Shown: positions 10,202 to 21,655 of the stretch, piece by piece | Layout of the letters: each line of letters opens with the position of its first letter | How positions within the stretch are numbered: the first letter of the stretch is position 1 | NCBI GenBank assembly: GCA_037349315.1 | Contig: JBAIAC010000004.1 | Coordinates: 25,299,001-25,363,000, forward strand | Length of the DNA stretch: 64,000 nucleotides | Origin: Chelydra serpentina | Lineage: Eukaryota > Chordata > Testudines > Chelydridae | Reading direction: 5' to 3' | Translations under genes and position numbers: made by a program | Notes under the pieces: generated by a model | What the model saw: only the letters and a program-made list of their open reading frames with translations | Told to the model about the DNA's origin: nothing | The model's database searches: none

Positions 10202-10904
10202 CAGCGGTTCCCAAACTTTAACAACCTGTGAACCCCTTTCACTAAAATGTCAAGTCTCGCGAATCCCCTCCTAAAAATGAATATTTCCAGGGATTTTCTC
10301 CTTTACCTGAGTATGAATTATAAAAGCAGTGATCTTGGAAATATAAAATTTGTTTTTATGACATGCTTATTACACACTGTTTATTATTAATTATTATTTA
10401 TCATTACAGTATTTTTATTACATTATGAAAACAGCAACACTTCCAAGATCTCACTTTCGTAGCTTGTATCACTTTGAATAAGCCTGTTAAAGACAAAGCT
10501 CCTATGTTTCATCAAGGAGTATCAGATATGAAACAGCATGAAAGTATTTAAGAAGCCAACTCAAAAAGTTCCTTCTACACAAGCATTCAGGTCTTGAGCA
10601 GTTGAGGCAAACAACACTCGTTACAACAAAGCTGCATATTTAATTTTAAAAACAGCAAAAAATATCCACCTCCCTTTTCATTTCTTATAAGGAATGTTGA
10701 AGTTTAAATCTCCTCAATGTGATAGATATGCTTGCTTTGATCTGCTTAGCTCTTGGAAGTCCAGGGGCTCCGGGCTGCTGGCCCCGTGCTGCCCAGGGTC
10801 CCTAGGGACAGCTCTATCCGCCATTAGGGATTTTTTTCCTGAGAACCCCCTGTAACATTTCGCAACCCCCCAGGGGTTCACGAACCCCAGTTTGGGAACC
10901 ACTG
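10202..10904. mobile_element. Non-autonomous hAT element (CAGNGGTTCCCAAACT termini)
   Basis: Left end CAGCGGTTCCCAAACTTT and right end CAGTTTGGGAACCACTG are inverted repeats with one mismatch in 16. The flanks CTTTAAAG (10194-10201) and CTTTAGAG (10905-10912) form an 8-bp duplication with one substitution. The subtermini repeat the theme: TGTGAACCCC on the left, GGGGTTCACGAACCCC on the right. The 703-bp interior has no transposase frame. Confidence 0.92.
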
Positions 10905-12255
10905 CTTTAGAGAATGCTGTGGCTTTATCAAAAGAACATGCATTTTAGCTTGGAATTTCAAAACTAAGGTTCCACTTTACAAAATACTGGAGATCGTGTC
11001 ATCCAAACAACCTGAATTCAGCTTTTGTAGCTTCCCCCTGGGCTTCATCCTGCGACTATTCAAGTCAATGAAAAAGTTCAGATTAACTTGAATGATGCAG
11101 AAGCAAGTCCCTTGAAAACAGCCAGAAACTCTGAAACAGTTTCAACTCATCCATCATGCAGGTTCATCCCATCATTGAGCTTATAAACTAGAACAGTTTA
11201 TTCAACATATAGTGCTTCTGCAGACTCCCCAGCTCCCAGTGTGTTCCTTTCTTAGAAACTGCTCAGGAGCGTTATAATGCATGTATCTTTGAAAGTGTGA
11301 ACAGGCAATGTAGATTTTATTGTGTGCCTGTAAACTGCTGCTAACATTCAATACCCATTCCTAGCAAAACCTCAGTCAAAGGAACTTACTCTCCACTGGG
11401 CCCAATACAATTAAATGAATTTGGAGTTTCCAGACAAAGCCATTTTGTAGCAATAAAAAAACAAAAAAAGGATTTGAACATTTTTCATAATGTTTCATTT
11501 GTGATGTCCTCTGTCCCCCATCCAATTTACCCCAATCTTTCACAATAACAATCTACCATGGGCTGAGATCTGGCATTAGAAATTTCCAATGGATCAGATT
11601 ATTTAGATCAAGCTAGTCTAATGGGAACCTATCTTCAACCTTAAGGTATAGCAAGACTGGCATCTCTCTACAAGGCAAGATTTCATTGTCTTGTGCATCA
11701 CCCTTTTTGGTACAAGTGACTTCTCAGCAAAATGGGGTAGTTCAATTACTTTAGTGAGAATGCATTATTTATTGACCACAAGGTCAAAGGGGGCCATGTG
11801 ATGCAGGGACTGTTGAGGATGAATGATGATTATTTGTCAAGCAAAACGAAATGTATAATGATGTGTGAGCCTCTTATGCTCCTCCTGATCACAGTTTGAC
11901 CTTTCACTCACTACTACCATATATCAAGCAGAAGAAGTGCAAAGCAGAATAAAACAATACAACAGACAAAATTTAAGATTATTGTATTATTAAAGGCACT
12001 GAAATCAAAGAATAGGAAAGAAAAAACCATGACCCTCTCACCTACACTTTTTAGAGGTCAGGTGAAGAGTGCAGGCACCTATCAGAGTGCTTTCAGTGTT
12101 AGAAAAATATGTTTTAAAAAGTAGAAATCCAATTAATTGATATAATTACTTTCACAGGTTTGGGGTTCCTGTATAACATTCACAGAGAAAGTACACAAAT
12201 AACCTTAACTCTTCCCGCTTAGCAAGCCCAGCCTCCCATCCTTACTTACATTGTT
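10905..12255. other. No gene recognised
   Basis: Unique-looking sequence of ordinary composition with no open frame of interest and no repeat I can name. Confidence 0.5.
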
Positions 12256-12257
12256 CA

Positions 12258-12365
12258 TAGAGGTATAGATTCTAAGGCCAGAAGGGACCATTATGATCAT
12301 CTAGTCTGACCTCCTGTATGACACAGCCCATAGAACTGCCCCAAAATAATTCCTGGAGCTTATCT
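12258..12365 (-). mobile_element. CR1-type LINE 3' fragment, reverse orientation
   Basis: AGATTCTAAGGCCAGAAGGG followed by ACCATTATGATCATCTAGTC and a run ending CCCCAAAATAATTCCTGGAG match the reverse strand of a CR1-like 3' UTR. Copies at 31672 and 45744 share the same words. Confidence 0.75.
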
Positions 12366-12570
12366 TTATAGCTACTTTGTGAGGTGTGTTATTTATTGGT
12401 CCAGGGGTTTAAAAGAAAGCAAAGGGACTATGGTTCAGGACAACTTACTTTTGGTGTATTCTTTTTCCCAATGGCTTTTGTATGACAGTAAAGTCAAAGC
12501 TGACCCAGCCACTATATACGATAACCAGTGTGAACTTCCAAAGCTGCAAACTGAGTTCTGTGTCTTCATA

Positions 12571-12650
12571 TAGAATCATAGAATCATAGAATATGAGGGT
12601 TGGAAGAGACCTCAGGAGGTCATCTAGCCCATTCTCCTGATATTGAGCAG
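12571..12650 (-). mobile_element. CR1 LINE 3' terminus, reverse orientation
   Basis: The tandem CATAGAATCATAGAAT tail is followed by GGGTTGGAAGAGACCTCAGG and GGTCATCTAGCCC, the reverse complement of the CR1 3' end seen at 6020-6092. Confidence 0.9.
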
Positions 12651-12659
12651 GTGGCAACT

Positions 12660-13190
12660 GTCAAATGCTTGGGAAGTATCAAAGACTTTGCTGGAGGATA
12701 TTTAAAAATATGTTTGCTCATATAGCTGCAGCTGCTGCCATGCTCCACACCCTTCAGCAGCCTCTGTGGAGATGTTGGGACATCAGGCTTACTACAGAGC
12801 TGCAGATCGATAGAGCTATGGTTATACCACCTCTATTGTATGGCAGTGAAATGTGGAAGGCTGCAGAGTGACAGATTGTTTCTTATTCTTGTTGTCTTCA
12901 TCAGCTGCTCCATATTAAGTGGCAGGACAAGATCAGCAATAAGGATATTCATAGAGCCAAACCCAGCAGTTGCCTCCATCATCATTGGCTTGATTGCTGT
13001 GGCTTTCTTGGTACAAACATATTATTAGGATGGAAGACCAGCTAATTATGAAGCATGTTTATCCAGGAATGAGATTTCTTGTCCAGTGATCATGAGGATG
13101 CCAAAAGCTTTAGTGGCATAAGATCGCCAATGATGGACATAGACTGAATATCCAGCCAGACCATCTTAAGGACCTAACTAGAAATCAACC
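12660..13190 (+). pseudogene. Non-LTR retrotransposon, RT C-terminal region remnant
   Basis: The frame at 12665-12871 ends RAMVIPPLLYGSEMW, matching the 'LLYGxExW' block that follows the RT domain in many non-LTR elements. After frameshifts, LHIKWQDKISNKDIHRAKPS (about 12910-12970) matches the RWQDKVTNxEVLxRA block, and GWKTS at about 13030 the usual 'RMED' region. The order is correct over about 350 bp with several stops. The clade is not settled; it differs from the Tx1 relic and from CR1. A fragment of the next downstream block from a similar element lies on the reverse strand at 62500-62720. Confidence 0.7.
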
Positions 13191-16100
13191 AAGGTGGCAC
13201 TTGATCTGCAAGGAGGCTACATCCCTTTGGGATTTGCCTTGATGAGGATGGAAGTGATAAATATTTAATAACTCTCTCTCTCCACAGACATGAAAGATAG
13301 AAGGGTTTGCCCCATCCTCTGGAGGAAAAACATCCCGTGCTAAAGAATTTTGAACCTCTGGCATTTCTTTATTTCTAAGCACTTCTTACAGACATCTTCC
13401 ATTATTATTTCACCTGCCTAATTTGCAGGATCACTAAAAAAGTGAAACAAAAGATGCCAAGTGATTCTAAAATCAACATTCAAAAGCAAACAGTGTGATC
13501 CAAACCAGCTCTGTAGCACTCCTGGAAAGTACCAAGCACTAGTCATGGATGTTCTCTCTGTGTCTACAGAACAGGCACAACAAAAGCATGTGCAGTGAAG
13601 CTTCCCCCAATGCAGATATACATGTACTTCAACCACCAGCTGAAGCAGGAGGGAATAGTTCAGTCTCCATATCACTTCTGCTGAGACTGCTAATGATGGC
13701 ACCAGTGGTGTGAATGTGTATCCACCAGGAAATGAAATGTGACCACATAACAGCCCCAGATTGTAATGTTTTTGGTTATTATTGGTCTGGACTGGATACT
13801 GCAATTGGTAACCCACTGGTGCCTGGTATTCCACCTTCCCTGAGCCATCCAATCCCACGCAGCTATGTTTTTAGGAGCCTTGTGGTTATTTCTCTGCACC
13901 AGAAAACTCAGCTGATATTGGTAGGGTCAGGATTGCCATTTCAGATCCCTTCCTGTTTAGAGACACATTTATTTAATGGAATATCGAGAGGGAATAAAAT
14001 CAAATCACTTAGGCCTTTCTCTTCCACTCCTGCCCAAAAACGGGCAAAGAGTGAGAAAGCAGCTTTTAAATCACCATGGCTTTTCTACAGCAGCTGTAAA
14101 GGCTCCTCTGCCCCTCTGCACTTCCGGTCTAGCAGCATATAATTAGGGGTAGGGCATGTGGCCTGAGAAGATAGATCCTTAGGAAGCCCTGGCTCACATC
14201 CCAGCTCTCCAGCCCCACCCTGTCCCTTCTCCACTTCCCCCTCCCACCACCACTGGCAACCCCCTCAGCTGGGTCACTCTTGTGCCACGGCTACAGTCTG
14301 TGACCTCTCAGATGGGATTCACAGGACAAGCTTGAGGAGTTAATGATGCTCTAAGATCAATACCTGCCTTAGATGGTGCGGATTATACATCACCCCTTGC
14401 CCAGGAATGTGCCTAAGGTCATGTGAATGAGTATTTGGGAAGTAAATTCATAGGACAGGCAGAATCAGGCCATAAATCAATAGAAAACAATTGCAGCAAT
14501 ATTTTGCTGCTGTTTTATAGCCTATGCCTATCTGTGCCTCCAGTTCTTTTTATCAACTGTATAGAGACTGTAAGATTACCCAGTTGGGAGATAATTTGGG
14601 CATAATGCAGGTGAGACCCCAGCAGCTGGTTTTCAGTGGTTCCCTTTGCGATGAATATTTCAAGATTCCATTTCAAAAGAGTAGCAGCTTTTGGTTGTAC
14701 ATTTTTATATTACTGCTTTTTCCAGCTGATCCCGGCATGTGGGTTACACTCTGAGAATAAGTTAGGCCAATAAATAGAAACAAAAGAATAGCGCAGGACT
14801 TACATTTGCTGCAAAGAACATTCTGTGCCCAGCAGTCATTCAGTTTAGATATAATAATTGTACATCCAGAATATGCCTTATTCCTTACTAAAAAAATCGA
14901 AGCCTAGCCACCATACCCTAACCAGTGACCCAAGCAGTGCCACCACCAATCACCAGCTTCCCGAAACCAGTCATTCATCCAGCAGCACAGCCCTTTAACC
15001 CTCTGCTCACATCCAAACCCCCTCACCACACCACAATGCCCTGAGCCCTCCCATTGCTTCTTCCTTACCTGCCATACTCCTTGGCAGCTACAAAGGATTC
15101 TGGGATAGGGTAGGTCATGGGATGATTTATTTATTGTTGGCCACTTCACAGGCCACAAACCGCAAGACAGCGGAAGCCACTAGGATAGGCTACCCTTTAA
15201 AAAAGCAGTCGTAAAATCAAAAGCAACAATGGTGAGGAAATCTCACCCTCCCCTCAGGAATCATGACATAAAGGGATGCTGAAAACCGTAGTTTTGTAAA
15301 GGGAGAAGATTTTTGCCAGTTCCATTATCAGTCAGAAAGTTAGTCCCATTTTACAACCCACATTATTTTTAGTTATTCACAGTCACTGATACAGAATGTG
15401 ACAGACTGCCTAAGGAGGCAAGCAGGGAGTAGTAAGGAAAGGGGATTGGATCATGCTGTACTGAAAATATAAGAGAAGACTAGGCATGCAAGGGAGGGAG
15501 AGAGAGAAGTGAGGCATTGTGTTACCCTAATGTAGGGAATGATCAAAACCAGATTTACTCAGTCCTGACTTAAACATCAAATGCTGCAGAACATCTGGAG
15601 AAACCAAGATGTTGATGCCTTTAGAAAACATACCCAATTTCCAAACAACGGAGAGGCTGCCCTACAACCAGTTTGACTACAGGAAACAGAAAAGGTCCTG
15701 TCCTGCATTCCTTGGACACCCCCAATTCCCTCTGAGCATTCATGGTGTGTGCTGAATGTAGGATCAGGTCTAAAGTGGGTCACATTTTCTTACAAATATA
15801 AGAAAAAGGATCATGTTAAAAGAAGGCATTTAAGCAAAGAGTTGTGATGTTGTGTGAGGAGCAGAAGGCCACCAGTTTTGGTCTCCTATTGCAGTGCTTC
15901 TGAAATGACTTTATTATCCTTTCTTAGGAGAGGATGTTGGCGGCATCATTTAGCAGCATCTCCTATTATCTGTCCTTAAGAAACAGGCTTCCATGCGTGG
16001 GATCTGTCTCTGCCAATATGGGAGAAAAGGGAGTGCTACCTCTCTTTCGTAACAATGTCACGAACAACCTCAGGAACACGGCAGATGCTCCGCTGCTCTT

Positions 16101-16278
16101 GGGATGTGTCGCCATGGAGCTTCGGAACAGGGTTGGCACCAGCAGGGGTAGGGAGCTAACTGAACTCTCCTGTACTCCCTCCACAGATGTCTGAGTGGGA
16201 GTTAATGCTGCTTCCTTCTAGGCCCCTCCCCAGCTGCTACTGAGCAGCTGCAGCAGCCCCCATCCAGTGGCAGCAACA
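13191..16278. other. No gene recognised; one 146-codon reverse frame of unknown nature
   Basis: A reverse-strand frame at 13418-13858 (146 codons) is the longest here. It begins MGLDGSGKVEYQAPVGYQLQ and is Trp/Cys/His-rich without any motif I recognise. A smaller reverse frame at 14904-15158 ends Trp/Gly-rich. The region also holds C-rich patches (14200-14260). I see no splice-bounded conserved exon. Confidence 0.4.
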
Positions 16279-16286
16279 GGCGTAGT

Positions 16287-16471
16287 CAGGGCCGGCACCA
16301 GGCACCAGCAAAGGAAGCAGGTGCTTGGGGCGGCACATCTGAAGGGGCAGCATTCTGGCCATTCCTGGGGCGGCACATTTCAAGGGCCTTTATTTTTTTT
16401 GCTTCGGCAGCTCCAGCCATGGCTTCTTTTTTTTCCCACTTGGGGTGGCAAAAAATCTAGAGCCAGCCCTG
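16287..16471. mobile_element. Non-autonomous hAT element, short form of the 18-964 family
   Basis: Termini CAGGGCCGGC and GCCAGCCCTG are inverted repeats, and the flanks GGCGTAGT at 16279-16286 and 16472-16479 are a perfect 8-bp duplication. The subterminal words GGGGCGGCACAT and GGGGTGGCAAAAAATC are shared with the long element at 18-964, but there is no minisatellite. Confidence 0.92.
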
Positions 16472-16479
16472 GGCGTAGT

Positions 16480-18300
16480 GGGGACAGGAGGACTAATAAT
16501 GCGGTTATTAGTGCAGGAGTCTCCTGTCGCTATAGACAGGGCACTTTCCCACAGAGTCCCATAATCCATGGGGCTGTAGGACCTCATCCTCTACTAAGAC
16601 CCTTAGCCCCCTCCCCCCTGCCAGTTAGGAAGCTCAGTAAGGTTCGTGTTCCTGGGTTTGCCTGCCCCTATGCCCTCCCCTTGTAGATGTCGCTAGGCAG
16701 AAGGGTAATCCGGCCAAGTCTTTCTTTTAATCACAGCAAGAGCAGAAACCACCCAGTCTGTCCCCCAGTTACAGCGAAGGGGAGCCAAGAATGAACATAA
16801 AATTAGCAATAAATTGAAAAAAAAATACGACATTGCCGCAATCTGTCCTTTTATTGAATGTTTATTGTCCTGCCATTAACATGCTGTAATTTTCTAACTC
16901 ATCACTTTATGTAATAGCAAGGTCGGAAACTAATAAATGTGTGTCTGAGAATAGAATATAAAAAGGTGTATATTATTGTAGCTCATTGACCCAAGACATG
17001 AGTTGGGGCTCTATTAAAATAGCTCCCTTCTGATGACTATTAAGTATTCACACTTAAATGTTTCAAGCTGTGGAAGCCAGACTTGCTGCTACAAAGCTGG
17101 CAAATAATATGAGAGAAACCTTGTCAACAATATTACAGTAGGAAAAAGAAACCTTATACTTTTTTACCAGTTGTTCTCAGACTAACCTAAGGGCTCCCCT
17201 TATATCAACTTTAAGGTTGAAAATGATACACTGTGCCTGCAGTAATAAAGAAGATAGGAGAGGAAGCTACATTTTCATTCTTTGTATTCTCCAGGGTAAT
17301 CGTGAATGCAACAGAACAAAGGAAAATAGACTGGAAAGCCATCCATCTTTGGGACTCAAATTAATGGCCTTACACATACAACACAAAGGCTATGTCCCTT
17401 TATTAGTCATTTACCTGCTACATCTTGAGGATGGGGTGGGGGAACAGAAAGCCAGGAAAAAGTGAAATGAATTCCAAAGTAGCTGCTGCACTGACCCTCT
17501 CGGAGGAATATGTTTTGCAGAATTGAAGAATTCTAATTGTAGAAAGAGAGGAACAATAAAACTGATCTGCAGTGTTGCTCTAATGAGGTAGAGAGGTCAC
17601 TCACTAGTTTCAGCACGGCAGTCACTCTTTGGGAGAACACACATTTCATGCTGGTCCTTCTGGCGTTTATAATTCCAGCTCATCAGAAATTGGAACAGTC
17701 ACAGACAAAAATTAAGTAGAAAGAGTGTGGGTGAAATCTTAGCCCCTTTTGAAGTTAATGGCAAAATTCCCATTGACTTCAGTGAGGACAGGATTTGGCT
17801 CAGAGAGAGGTTTTTTGGCCCTCAAATAGGTTCACCTAACATAGTAAATTGTGAGATTCTTTCCCATTGTTCCAGGAATATCACATGCAGTAAAACACAA
17901 AATTCAGTCCATGGGTGTGGAGGTCTCCTTGCTGTTCTACCATACAAGAGTGTGCATGTGTGCCCCTCTACTCAGCACAGAGCTCAGCTTCCCCTCCTCC
18001 CCCTGCCCCCGAATGCAATTAAGCCTTCATTGTGGGTATTCACCCTGCCATGATGGGGAAAAAATGAAGTAGGGTCAGTTTCATATAGTAACGCCACGCT
18101 GCATTAGTGAGCTGAGAGTTTCACAAATTCACCCTTCGATTCAGCGTGAGAAAGTACAGTTTGTTGCAGAGAACTTTGCCTTGTCACAGATAGCCCTACC
18201 ACTTGCTCAGCAAAAGGTACTGCTGCCTGGAGGAACTATCATAGAGGAGAGGGATGGATTTGCCCCTTGGTGAATAGATACCCATTGCAGTATTGTCATT
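16480..18300. other. No gene recognised; old unique sequence
   Basis: Apart from a small hairpin element at 17731-17801, nothing nameable. Frames are short; one at 16267-16686 simply reads through the hAT element. Confidence 0.5.
17731..17801. repeat. Palindromic MITE-like hairpin (CATTGACTTCA type)
   Basis: The left arm GTGAAATCTTAGCC...AAGTTAATGG (17731-17761) is complementary, with mismatches, to the right arm CCATTGACTTCAGTGAGG...GGCTC (17770-17801). Related 'CATTGACTTCAATG' pieces occur at about 6535, 19210, 22613 and 39410. Confidence 0.6.
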
Positions 18301-18309
18301 CCTAAGCAT

Positions 18310-18900
18310 ACAAAAATCCTGAGATTGTCTTAAAAATATGGGATTTTAATTCAATGTTTTTGCGGTGATTTTTAACTGCCTTCTGTTTTTCTTAAACGTT
18401 CCAATTTCTTCTGTGCAACCAAGAGGGCTAGAAATGTTTTGGTTTTTTTCCCTTCTTTTTTTTCCCTTATGAAAACTGAGATTCTCATGTAATCACATGA
18501 TTCTGGGAGCTGGGACTTTAATAAAAATACACATGGTAAAATCACAAAAGTTGGCCATACTGTATCAAGTGTTCTGTGTCAACAGTCGGTCAAAAAACTT
18601 GGCCTGGCAGCACGCAGGGCCATGAGGGATCAGGCATGGGGAGGCCAGGGAAGAGGTGTACATACCTTATTGAGTAACTGTGTTATTTTTTTGACACCCT
18701 TCTCTTTCTTCTGCCTGCCTGCAACCCCCTTTGTCCACTTGGGACCCTTAATTCTTCTACTTTGTTACATTTAGTTTGTATGCTCCTATGTTGTCGACTC
18801 TCAAGATTTTATCATGAGTCTCATGATATCTGCTATTTTACTTAAAGCCTCAGCTCCTGTCAAGAATGATTATGTGAGAATCTCAGCTTCCATTTAAAAA
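18310..18900. repeat. Repeat with about 47-bp imperfect inverted arms, probable DNA element
   Basis: The arm at about 18470-18520 (ACTGAGATTCTCATGTAATC ... GGGAGCTGGGACTTTAA) is complementary to the arm at about 18842-18890 (CTTAAAGCCTCAGCTCCTG ... GTGAGAATCTCAGCTTCC). About 320 bp lies between them. Outer words 'ATCCTGAGATTGTCTTAAAA' near 18317 and 'CTCATGATTATTTGCAGGC' near 19049 suggest the repeat extends further. No target duplication was identified. Confidence 0.6.
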
Positions 18901-19940
18901 AAATCCTGTGACCATTCTAGCCTTCTTTGCAGACAAAAGCTTGAAACTGTGACCCAAATGTGCCCTGGATGCTCAAAAGCCGTAAGGCAATAAAAAGAAC
19001 CCCTACGAGTATAATTTTTAAAAAATATATAATGATTTTTAAGGCATTCTCATGATTATTTGCAGGCTGTTGTATGATATTTGAATTTTGGGGTTGGGCA
19101 ATACTGATGCTCTTCAAAGTGGGGACCGTCACTTGGTTTAAGAGATGCTTACCAAATCTGAGTGCTGGAATCATAATAAAAACGATAAATGTAGGGCAAA
19201 TCGTATTCACATAAATAGTCCCACTGAAGTCAAAGAGTTTATTCTTGTGAGCATAGTCTGGCCATTGCAGAGGATGAATTAGTTGATGAGCACGAGCTGT
19301 GATTCCTGCATTAATGTATCAGCTCTTGCTTTTGTGGAGAATTTTCTCAAAGTCGAATATATAATTCCTAAAAAATAATGGCACTCAAAAGAAACCTGTG
19401 GAATTATCAGGTATCTTCTAACACCAGGGTCCTCAATAGACCATTGTGTAAAGGAAAGGGAATATATGACTCTGCACCTCATATTCTCCATAGTGATATT
19501 ATTATGATATGATTATTGCATAATTATTATGCATTTTATGCAAGATGGGTCATGTGAGGTATAATTGGAAAAGTTATGATTTGCTGAATACGATTATCCT
19601 ATTTGCATGCATGTATCATTTTTTAATCTAAAGTTATGAATATTGACTATGTATCTGTATTTCAAATGTTGTTACACCTGGGTGACACCCACTAGGCAAG
19701 ATGCTTTCAGTCTAGATTGTGGTGGGGAAGGCCTATTCAGGGTAACGAGCCATTAGGGAAAACAATAGGTGAGCCTTCCTGAGAATGCTTCAGACAGCCT
19801 GTAAGTAATGGCTGCTATGACTCAGCAAGGTATGCAAAGGCCTGTGACCAGGTCACATGACTCTGGACTCCATATTGGGATGTCAGTTTTCTAACAAACT
19901 GAGGTTTGGGTCAAAGGGTTCTCACCATATGCAAAAGCTG

Positions 19941-19947
19941 TATAAGA
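19941..19947 (+). promoter_or_regulatory. TATA-like box of LTR family A
   Basis: TATAAGA lies in the same relative place as TATAAAA at 58684 in the sister LTR. Promoter activity is unproven. Confidence 0.5.
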
Positions 19948-20265
19948 CAGGAAGTGACATCATCAGCTGTTCTTCACTCCCCACACAAGAAGACTCCTGG
20001 AAACACTTGAGGAACAAAGACTGAACTGAGAGGAAGTGCTGGACCCAGGCTAAAGGGATTTCTAGCCTGTGTATGAAAGACCTGGGGATTCCAAGCTGGA
20101 AAACAAGTGCAGATTGTCCCATAAGAATCTGTAGCCTGCTTGTCTCATCTCTCAGGGTGAGACACTGCTAATTCATATCCAATCTATCTAGTATGTTAAC
20201 CTTAGTTTGCATTTTTGTTTATTTACTAGGTAATCCGCTGTGATCTGTTTGCTATCACTTATAAT

Positions 20266-20715
20266 TAAGGTTAAGATTTTACCAGGGATATTTTTAGTAA
20301 AAATCACGGACAGGTCACGAGGAATAATGAAAAATTCATGGACGCCCCTGACTTGTCCCAGATTGTTACTAAAAATATCCATGATAAAATGAGGAGCGTG
20401 GGCAGCTGTGGGTGGGCAGGGAACTCCAGGGTCCCACTCCGCTGGTGGCTCCAAATGCCGGGGGTTCCCCCTGCCACTACAGAGGCTGGGAGCTCCTGGG
20501 GTCCCTCCTGCCAGAGAGCTGTGGTGGTCCCTCTTGCCCATGGAGATGGTGAGCTGCGAGGGTCCTGCTGCCTGTAGTGGCTGGGAGCTGCGGGAGGTCC
20601 GCCTGATGCCAGCAGTGGCATGGAATCCTGCAGCTCCCAGCCAGGGCTGGCTGAAGTTACAGAGTTCTTTGGAAGTCATGGAATCTGTGACTTCCATGAC
20701 TAAATCGCAGCCTTA
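20266..20715. mobile_element. Non-autonomous hAT element nested in the LTR
   Basis: The left end TAAGGTTAAGATTTTACC and right end GACTAAATCGCAGCCTTA are imperfect inverted repeats. The flanks CTTATAAT at 20258-20265 and 20716-20723 are a perfect 8-bp duplication. Subterminal arms contain complementary ATTTTTAGTAAAAATCA and GTTACTAAAAATATCC words. The GC-rich centre has repeated 'GGTCCCTCCTGCC / GGGAGCTGC' modules. The insertion is younger than the LTR. Confidence 0.9.
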
Positions 20716-21285
20716 CTTATAATCACTTAAAATCCATCTTTTATAGTTAATGAACCTGTTGTATGTTTTAAATTAAACCCAGTGTGCCTTTAAGTGAAGT
20801 GTCTGAGGAAAAATCTCAGCTTGGTTTAACACAGGCTCATTGTATTTCCTCTTCACATTGAGGGAGGGACGAACTCTGAGCTTACGTTGTACAGTTCCCT
20901 GTGCAGCGCAAGGCGGTATAATTTTGGGTTTATGCTGCAGTGGGGGTGCATGCCAGGGGAGCTGGGAGTTACTTTGGCTGTAGCCTTCCTATTGTTGGTT
21001 CATGCAGTGCCTGGTGAGCCTGCATGTAACTGCAGCAAGGTGTGTCCCTGCCTGTGCGAATGCTGTGGGAGTGTAGGACTGGGAGTGGTCTGCAGCTTGT
21101 CACAGCAGCACAGCGTGAGAGGGAGCCCAGGCTGGTGGGTCAGAGGGCTCAGTGGTACCCCAGTTCCAGGTGGCACCTGGGGGGGAACCCATCACAGAAT
21201 ATTCTTACATCACTCATACATGCATATATTATACATTGGCTGTCTCTTAGCTTTGGAAACAAATAAGTTCTCAGTATGTCTTTTT

Positions 21286-21304
21286 ATTATTATTATTATT
21301 TATT
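21286..21304. repeat. (ATT)n microsatellite
   Basis: About six TAT/ATT units in tandem just after the solo LTR. Confidence 0.85.
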
Positions 21305-21394
21305 AATTGAACATGTCAAAGTTAGCCGAACAGATGGGGAAGGCTTTTAGGGAGGTACATGACAATGAAAGCTCCGGGGTTCTTCCCCTAGATA

Positions 21395-21655
21395 GTGTTG
21401 ACCCATCACACACACCCATACTCTCTCATTCTCTTCCCATCACACACACATTCTCCCTCTCTCCCCAGGCAACTCACACGTGTTCACACTTTCTCTCCTT
21501 CCACATCAGACACATACACACACATGCTCTTTCTGCCCCCCCCAACACACAATTGTGCTCTCGCCATCCACTCATCTCTGTATCCCATCACACACACACA
21601 TTTTTATGCTCTCCCTGTATCACTCAGATGTGCACACATTCTCGCTGTTAGAAGC
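21395..21655. repeat. Cryptic CA-rich imperfect tandem repeat
   Basis: Blocks of CATCACACACACA alternate with TCTCTCC-rich spacers roughly every 40-60 bp. The Ser/His/Thr-rich frames in this stretch come from the repeat and are not genes. Confidence 0.7.

Larger units (their letters stand above)
19465..21196 (+). mobile_element. Solo LTR (ERV/Gypsy type), family A, interrupted by a hAT element
   Basis: A 5-bp duplication GAATA at 19460-19464 and 21197-21201 brackets the sequence. It starts TATGACTCTGCAC (TGTGACATTGCAC in the sister copy at 58214) and ends CATCACA. A TATAAGA box at 19941-19947 and a degenerate AATTAAA at about 20771 fit U3-R order on the + strand. Without the hAT insertion at 20266-20715 the LTR is about 1.27 kb. 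Shared landmarks with 58214-59377 include TTGCATGCATGTATCATT, GTGACCAGGTCACATGACT and TCTCAGGGTGAGA. No internal viral region adjoins it, so it is a solo LTR left by recombination. Confidence 0.85.
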
